In this document: positions 60,358-64,000 of the stretch, in pieces
Position numbering within the stretch: position 1 is the stretch's first letter
Layout: every line of letters starts with the position of its first letter
Origin: Nostoc sp. FACHB-973
GTDB lineage: Bacteria; Cyanobacteriota; Cyanobacteriia; Cyanobacteriales; Nostocaceae
Direction of reading: 5' to 3'
NCBI RefSeq assembly: GCF_014698115.1
Contig: NZ_JACJSJ010000026.1
Span: forward strand, 27,960 to 91,959
DNA: 64,000 nucleotides
Program-made: the position numbers and the translations under genes
The notes under the pieces: generated by a model
The model's database searches: none
Told to the model about the DNA's origin: nothing
What the model saw: only the letters and a program-made list of their open reading frames with translations

Positions 60358-61278
60358 CTATCTGAGAATTTCTTTTAGTGCTGCTTGTAAATTAGGATAA
60401 CGGTACTCAAAGCCTGTTTCCACAGTGCGCTTAGGTAGGACTTTTTGACCTTCTAGAACTACTATTGCCCCGTCTCCTAAAAGGGCTTCGATCGCAAAAC
60501 CAGGGACGGGTAACCAAGAAGGACGATGCATCACTTCTCCTAAAGAATGACTTAAATCTGCCATCCGCACTGGGTTAGGAGCAGTGGCATTATATACCCC
60601 TTCGATTTCTGGTTTCGTTAAAGCTTGCAGAATCAGGTTAACTAAGTCGTCTACGTGAATCCAAGAGAACCACTGACGACCACTGCCAATGGGTCCACCA
60701 GCAAAGAGTTTAAATGGTGGAATCATTTTAGCCAAAGCACCCCCGTTGCCTAAAACAATACCGAAACGCAGAATTACTAGCCGTACACCAGCGTCTTTTA
60801 CTTTTGTAGCTTCTGCTTCCCAGGCTTGGCAGACTTGGGCGAGAAAATCCTTACCAGATGAACTTGTTTCATTAAAGGTAGCTGTTTCACTAGTGCCGTA
60901 GTAACCAATAGCCGAAGCGTTGACTAACACTGTTGGCTTAGGGTTAGCATTGACTATTGCTTCCACGATTTTTTGTGTGCCTAACTTCCGACTATTGAGG
61001 ATTTCTTGCTTGCGTTCTGGTGTCCAGCGTCCCTCACCAATGGGTTCTCCTGCCAAATTAACTACCGCATCAGAAAGTGCGATCGCACTTTGCCAAGAAC
61101 CTGATTTAGTCGGAGTATAAGCAACAATTTCAAGATTAGGGAAAGCCCCAGATGGAAAAACTTTTTGAGCAAAAGTAACATTCCGAGTTAACACCAGTAT
61201 TCTATGGCCTTCCCGATGGAGTCTTTGTACCAAACGACTACCAACAAACCCCGTTGCTCCAGTAACTGCTACTTTCAT
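60358..61278 (-). CDS. TIGR01777-family NAD(P)-dependent epimerase-like protein (ThyD-type)
   Basis: 306 aa. Rossmann motif [16 protein letters not shown] (5-20), then [32 protein letters not shown] (YxxxxxK-like active region) and [11 protein letters not shown]. The family includes SulA-like and thylakoid ThyD proteins linked to thylakoid or envelope division, and DUF1731-type C-termini are present ([14 protein letters not shown]). Enzyme activity is unproven. Cytosolic or membrane-associated. Confidence 0.85.
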   Translation of the reverse strand: MKVAVTGATGFVGSRLVQRLHREGHRILVLTRNVTFAQKVFPSGAFPNLEIVAYTPTKSGSWQSAIALSDAVVNLAGEPIGEGRWTPERKQEILNSRKLGTQKIVEAIVNANPKPTVLVNASAIGYYGTSETATFNETSSSGKDFLAQVCQAWEAEATKVKDAGVRLVILRFGIVLGNGGALAKMIPPFKLFAGGPIGSGRQWFSWIHVDDLVNLILQALTKPEIEGVYNATAPNPVRMADLSHSLGEVMHRPSWLPVPGFAIEALLGDGAIVVLEGQKVLPKRTVETGFEYRYPNLQAALKEILR

Positions 61279-61429
61279 TTTTTACCTCTACCAAAGCCTT
61301 ATTTTAAAGTTTTTTATCGCGTTGAAAGCTGAAAACCCAGTGGTCTCGATTGCTTGCAATCAGTGTAAGAGTATGTCACATGCTTCGGTATCATAGGATG
61401 GACGGAGTGTTGCAAGGCGTGGGGCTATT

Positions 61430-61777
61430 ATGGGTCGCTATACCTGTTCATTTCTTGTTTCTGTTCCTAGTGACCATCTCCAGCCGTTACTGGTAGAACT
61501 TCTACAGGACTGTCAGTTGGATATTCAATACCAGACGGGCGACTACATTATCGCTCGTGAGTTTCCTGGTAATGTTTCTTTTTCTAAATTAGTCACACTG
61601 GAAGTACTAATTGATAAATCAAAAAGTACTGAAACAGAAACCCGGATGAGTATTGTGATTAAAAATGAAGAACTGCCACTGCAAGTGGATAATTACTGCC
61701 GACAAATGTTTGAATTCATCAAGCAGGCGATCGAAAGTAGCCGTCATTGGCATTTGATTGAAATTCTTGCAGGATAG
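61430..61777 (+). CDS. Hypothetical cyanobacterial protein
   Basis: 115 aa. MGRYTCSFLVSVPSDHLQPLLVELLQDCQLDIQYQTGDYIIARE reads as a soluble alpha/beta fold with two Cys near the N-terminal half (C6, C28) and one further on. No signal peptide. I do not recognise a family; it is transcribed away from the ThyD-like gene, 151 bp apart. Confidence 0.65.
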   Translation: MGRYTCSFLVSVPSDHLQPLLVELLQDCQLDIQYQTGDYIIAREFPGNVSFSKLVTLEVLIDKSKSTETETRMSIVIKNEELPLQVDNYCRQMFEFIKQAIESSRHWHLIEILAG

Positions 61778-62180
61778 CTGTCAACTACCCACACTTCCCT
61801 AAGGGGTCAGTATGGGCTTGAAAGAGCCAGATTTCAACGCAAGAGATGACTAGCCTATGAGACTTGTTTTGCTACGGACTTCCGAATATTTCCCTAGTTC
61901 GGATTATCTCCAAGCCTACTGGCTGTGGGCGCTTGCACAAATATCTAGTTGATAATAAGGCAGAGGGGCAAAGCAGAAAAATTATTTTCGGTACAAATCC
62001 TGCCCCTTGTGGGCGGAATCTTCTCTTATTGGAGGAGGTTCATGGCCGGCTCCTTGTGGGCGGTCTTCTTTCCCCTCTGCTCCCCTGCTCCCCTACCTCT
62101 TCTTGATGCTCCCACAGCTTTGGGCTGTGGGATTACCAGACTTTTTTTATTGGTGGGCTTTTCACTTGAGTGGTTCTAAT
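61778..62180. other. Intergenic region with spurious open frames
   Basis: Three overlapping frames (61864-62192) are open but show no coding character; the DNA carries GTGGGCGG-type short palindromes (62011-62025, 62056-62075) and a CCCCTGC tract. Confidence 0.5.
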
Positions 62181-62690
62181 TCAGTCTCCTAAGTCCTCTA
62201 AATCCTCGGTCATACCGGGGTTTATTAATGTAATGTCGTACTCACTTGAATCCGTTTGCCCCAAACGCTGAGAGTTTCTTAAGAGGTAATAAATGGCACG
62301 TACTTGAGGACCAAAAACGATCTCGTCTTCATTTTTTAGATCGTGGGCTGGCATCTTGCGTCCATTAATCATCAAACCGTTGGAACTAGGCTTTCCTTTG
62401 GCATCGCCATCTACTATTCGGTAATAGTAGCTATGACTATTATGCTCTCGTGGCAATCTCACTAATGTGGCATGACGGCGGGAGACAAACTGCGACATCA
62501 AACGGATATTACATTCGCGGTCTCTACCAATAGAATAGACGGGCTGCTCTAAAGAAAATTCCTTGCGACCTTGATCGTCTTCAAGAATCAGTAGATGGTT
62601 TTCATTGATTTCTGCTGCCATTGACAAATCGTTGCTAAAATCGGTGGAACTTTGATTAATCAAGATTTGTTTAGTATCGTATCTTGCCAT
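62181..62690 (-). CDS. FHA-domain protein
   Basis: 169 aa from an ATG at 62690; the frame is open for 31 more codons upstream, but that part is hydrophobic-basic and unlike the rest. The FHA core is PVYSIGRDRECNIRLMSQFVSRRHATLVRL (GR...S.RH) with NGLMINGRKM later; these residues bind phospho-Thr peptides. The C-terminal tail is acidic (INPGMTEDLEDLGD). It probably docks a phosphorylated partner of a serine/threonine kinase, but no partner gene is adjacent. Confidence 0.85.
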   Translation of the reverse strand: MARYDTKQILINQSSTDFSNDLSMAAEINENHLLILEDDQGRKEFSLEQPVYSIGRDRECNIRLMSQFVSRRHATLVRLPREHNSHSYYYRIVDGDAKGKPSSNGLMINGRKMPAHDLKNEDEIVFGPQVRAIYYLLRNSQRLGQTDSSEYDITLINPGMTEDLEDLGD

Positions 62691-62996
62691 TCTCACGCAC
62701 CTTAGTTTGTGCTGGCGATTTAAATCAGCTTTAAAACTGCATAATACCTTGAAAAAGTAGAACATGGCCGTTCTACTCGTCATTTGTCATTTGTCATTTG
62801 TCCTCTCTTGCAAAGTCTCGATCCAAGGAAAGCTGAGCTTTTGACCTTGTGCTTTGTCCTTTGCTAGTTCAGAATAACGAATGACCAATGACTAATGACT
62901 AATCAGAACCTCCACGACTAAATAAGCAACTCAAATGCGTAACAGTTTAGAAATAAGCAAGATTTGTGGTTGAAAATCCTGCTTGACAATAATATT
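62691..62996. other. Intergenic region with heptamer repeats
   Basis: It holds AATGACT/GTCATTT heptamers (62778-62905) between the FHA protein and the ATPase, genes that share a strand. No gene is supported. Confidence 0.5.
62778..62905. repeat. GTCATTT / AATGACT heptamer repeats
   Basis: GTCATTTGTCATTTGTCATT on the left and GAATGACCAATGACTAATGAC on the right, in opposite orientation, spaced by ~75 bp of other sequence. Confidence 0.8.
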
Positions 62997-64000
62997 CTAC
63001 GGGTGTTGAGCTAAGCGCCGTAATAATATTGAGTTTGTGACGACGCTAACAGAGCTAAAAGCCATTAACGCAGCAGCACCGGATGGGTTAAGAACAAAAC
63101 CGAGACTAGGGAACAAAACACCTGCTGCTAAAGGAATACCAACTGTATTATATGCAAAAGCCCAGAATAGATTTTGGCGAATTTTGTTGAAGGTGGCGCG
63201 ACTGAGTTGAATAGATTCGACAACATCGTTTAAGCGATCGCGCATTAAGACAATTTCAGCAGTTTCCATGGCCACATCTGTCCCTGAGTATAAAGCAATT
63301 CCGACATCGGCTTGGGATAAAGCTGGGGCATCGTTGATGCCATCACCAATCATTGCGACTACTGAGTGGGGAGTGGGGAGTGGGGAGTGGGGAGTGGGGA
63401 GTGAGGAGTGAGGAGTGAGGAGTGAGGAGTTTTCTTTATCTCCTTGTCCCCGCGTAAGAGCGTCCCCATGTCCCCGTGTCCCTTCTAACTGGAGAGACTG
63501 TATTGCAGCCGCTTTTTTAGCCGGGGGGACACCTGCGATCACATCAGTGCTATCTAATCCTAATTCTTTGGCTATGGCGTTGGCTGCTTCTAGGCGATCG
63601 CCACTGAGGAGCATTACCCGTAAGCCCATGTGACGTAACTTGTCTACGGTGGTTTTAGCATCTGGTCTCAGGGGATCGGAAACAGCAATTAGTCCGGCTA
63701 AAGTTCCGCCAACTGCCACGAAAACCACGGTTTTACCAGCTGTTGCCCAATCCTGTGCTACCTGTTGTGCAGTTTCGCTCATGGCAATTCCATGCCAACT
63801 CAACCAGTCCGAATTACCCAACAGCACGATTGTGCCTTCTACTACAGCGGACACCCCCAGTCCTGGTTCCGTGTGAAAGTCCACAGCCTCTGGAATCGAT
63901 AACTCCTGCTGCCGTGCTTCTTGCTGAATCGCTTTTGCTAGGGGATGGTGAGTACCGCTTTCTACGGCTGCGGCTAGTTGGAGGAGGGAGTACGGGGATG
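62997..64000 (-). CDS. Heavy-metal-translocating P-type ATPase, C-terminal part (5' end outside window)
   Basis: The frame is open to the right edge; the part seen begins SPYSLLQLAAAVESGTHHPLAKAI. Family hallmarks: HHPLAKAI (SEHPL-like), GDRLEAANAIAKELG, GDGINDAPALSQADVGIALYSGTDVAMETAEIVLMRDRLNDV and two C-terminal helices with GVLFPSLGFVLNPSGAAALMAFSSVSVVTNS, which fit P1B Cu+ ATPases (the CPC motif is outside the window). It exports or imports copper or a related metal. A 40-residue insert (TRGHGDALTRGQGDKENSS...PHSPLPTPHS) lies just before MIGDGIND and is encoded by the heptamer repeats at 63364-63482. Whether the protein stays active is unclear. An internal GTG at 63884 is not the real start. 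Confidence 0.9.
   Translation of the reverse strand, partial: SPYSLLQLAAAVESGTHHPLAKAIQQEARQQELSIPEAVDFHTEPGLGVSAVVEGTIVLLGNSDWLSWHGIAMSETAQQVAQDWATAGKTVVFVAVGGTLAGLIAVSDPLRPDAKTTVDKLRHMGLRVMLLSGDRLEAANAIAKELGLDSTDVIAGVPPAKKAAAIQSLQLEGTRGHGDALTRGQGDKENSSLLTPHSSLPTPHSPLPTPHSVVAMIGDGINDAPALSQADVGIALYSGTDVAMETAEIVLMRDRLNDVVESIQLSRATFNKIRQNLFWAFAYNTVGIPLAAGVLFPSLGFVLNPSGAAALMAFSSVSVVTNSILLRRLAQHP
63364..63482. repeat. In-frame GGGGAGT / GTCCCCG repeat insertion in a P-type ATPase gene
   Basis: The left part is GAGTGGG-type tandem heptamers, GTGAGGA near the middle, then a CCCCGTGTCCC tract. Translated on the minus strand, the TPHSPLP repeats and TRGQGDK come from it. The insert ends just before the GDGIND motif. 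Confidence 0.85.

Noticed and set aside
61864..62192. Three overlapping plus-strand frames before the FHA gene
   Set aside because: Repetitive GTGGGCGG DNA with no consistent coding frame.
1..64000. tRNA, rRNA, tmRNA or cobalamin riboswitch genes
   Set aside because: No acceptor-stem/T-loop pattern (GTTCGAATC type), rRNA stretch or B12-box sequence was recognised by reading; a covariance search would be needed to exclude weak cases.

Overview
The window reads as a chromosomal segment of a filamentous, Nostocales-type cyanobacterium. The evidence is: many GCGATCGC (HIP1) sites; heptanucleotide short tandem repeats (CCCCAGT, GGGGAGT, AATGACT, CAGAATT types) between and inside genes; a plant/cyanobacterial carotenoid set (zeta-carotene desaturase, CrtD-like desaturase); an SLH-OprB iron-uptake-type porin; a phytol-kinase-like protein; a short-form HisG; and many GAF/PAS sensor kinases. 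No rRNA, tRNA, CRISPR array, transposase or prophage gene was recognised. All calls come from reading the sequence and translations; no database search was run.

Layout. 1-8.4 kb: the 3' end of an unknown gene, a secreted copper-radical oxidase (galactose/glyoxal oxidase type) with two AbfB domains, a small hypothetical gene, a flavin monooxygenase, a Uma2-family nuclease, an OmpR-type regulator and hisG. 8.4-14.7 kb: a signalling operon (GAF-PAS-PAS-GAF kinase, single-domain receiver, REC-PAS-PAS-kinase-REC hybrid) and a secreted hypothetical protein. 15-17.6 kb: ychF, a proline-rich ORF, yidD and a phytol-kinase-like gene. 18.2-25.5 kb: a double-glycine-leader peptide secretion locus (below). 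25.6-37.5 kb: alpha/beta hydrolase, thiol redoxin, pyrH-frr with a clear terminator, porin, geranylgeranyl-reductase-like enzyme, pfkA, TPR protein, Na+/H+ antiporter. 37.7-50.6 kb: small exported protein, saccharopine-dehydrogenase-like protein, crtD, M16 peptidase, fructosamine kinase, a DUF433/DUF5615 pair overlapping a 2OG-Fe(II) oxygenase, a GT4 glycosyltransferase, an orphan PotC-like permease and a kinase-FGE fusion. 50.7-64 kb: cobQ, a small ferredoxin, SRPBCC protein and zds, a 2.3-kb gene-poor AT-rich stretch with a small ribbon-helix-helix gene, a cyanobacterial hypothetical, an IscA/SufA protein, TPR protein, ThyD-like epimerase, FHA protein and the C-terminal half of a heavy-metal P1B ATPase that runs off the right edge.

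The most interesting system is the 18.2-25.5 kb peptide locus. An HlyD-type adaptor and a C39-peptidase ABC exporter (intact Cys/His/Asp triad) are flanked by four small precursor genes with LSxEQQ...GG leaders. Two precursors are 51 aa, each with a 25-aa leader and a 26-aa core holding 11 tyrosines; one of them (25129-25284) is short enough to be missed by ordinary gene calling. No RiPP modification enzyme is visible. Three precursor genes share a 5' hairpin (TAGGTG, 5-7 nt loop, CACCTA) about 25 nt before the start codon. Three structured 3' elements keep their pairing while their sequences change. The two Tyr-rich genes lie in tandemly duplicated cassettes of about 450 bp.

A second theme is repeat invasion. 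GGGGAGT-type heptamer repeats lie in frame inside the ATPase domain of a histidine kinase, next to the GDGIND motif of a P-type ATPase, and inside an M16 peptidase. Palindromic elements are scattered through the intergenic DNA: a 28-bp perfect palindrome in four copies plus a fifth diverged copy, TAACGCACC elements, nested inverted repeats and a TA-flanked MITE candidate.
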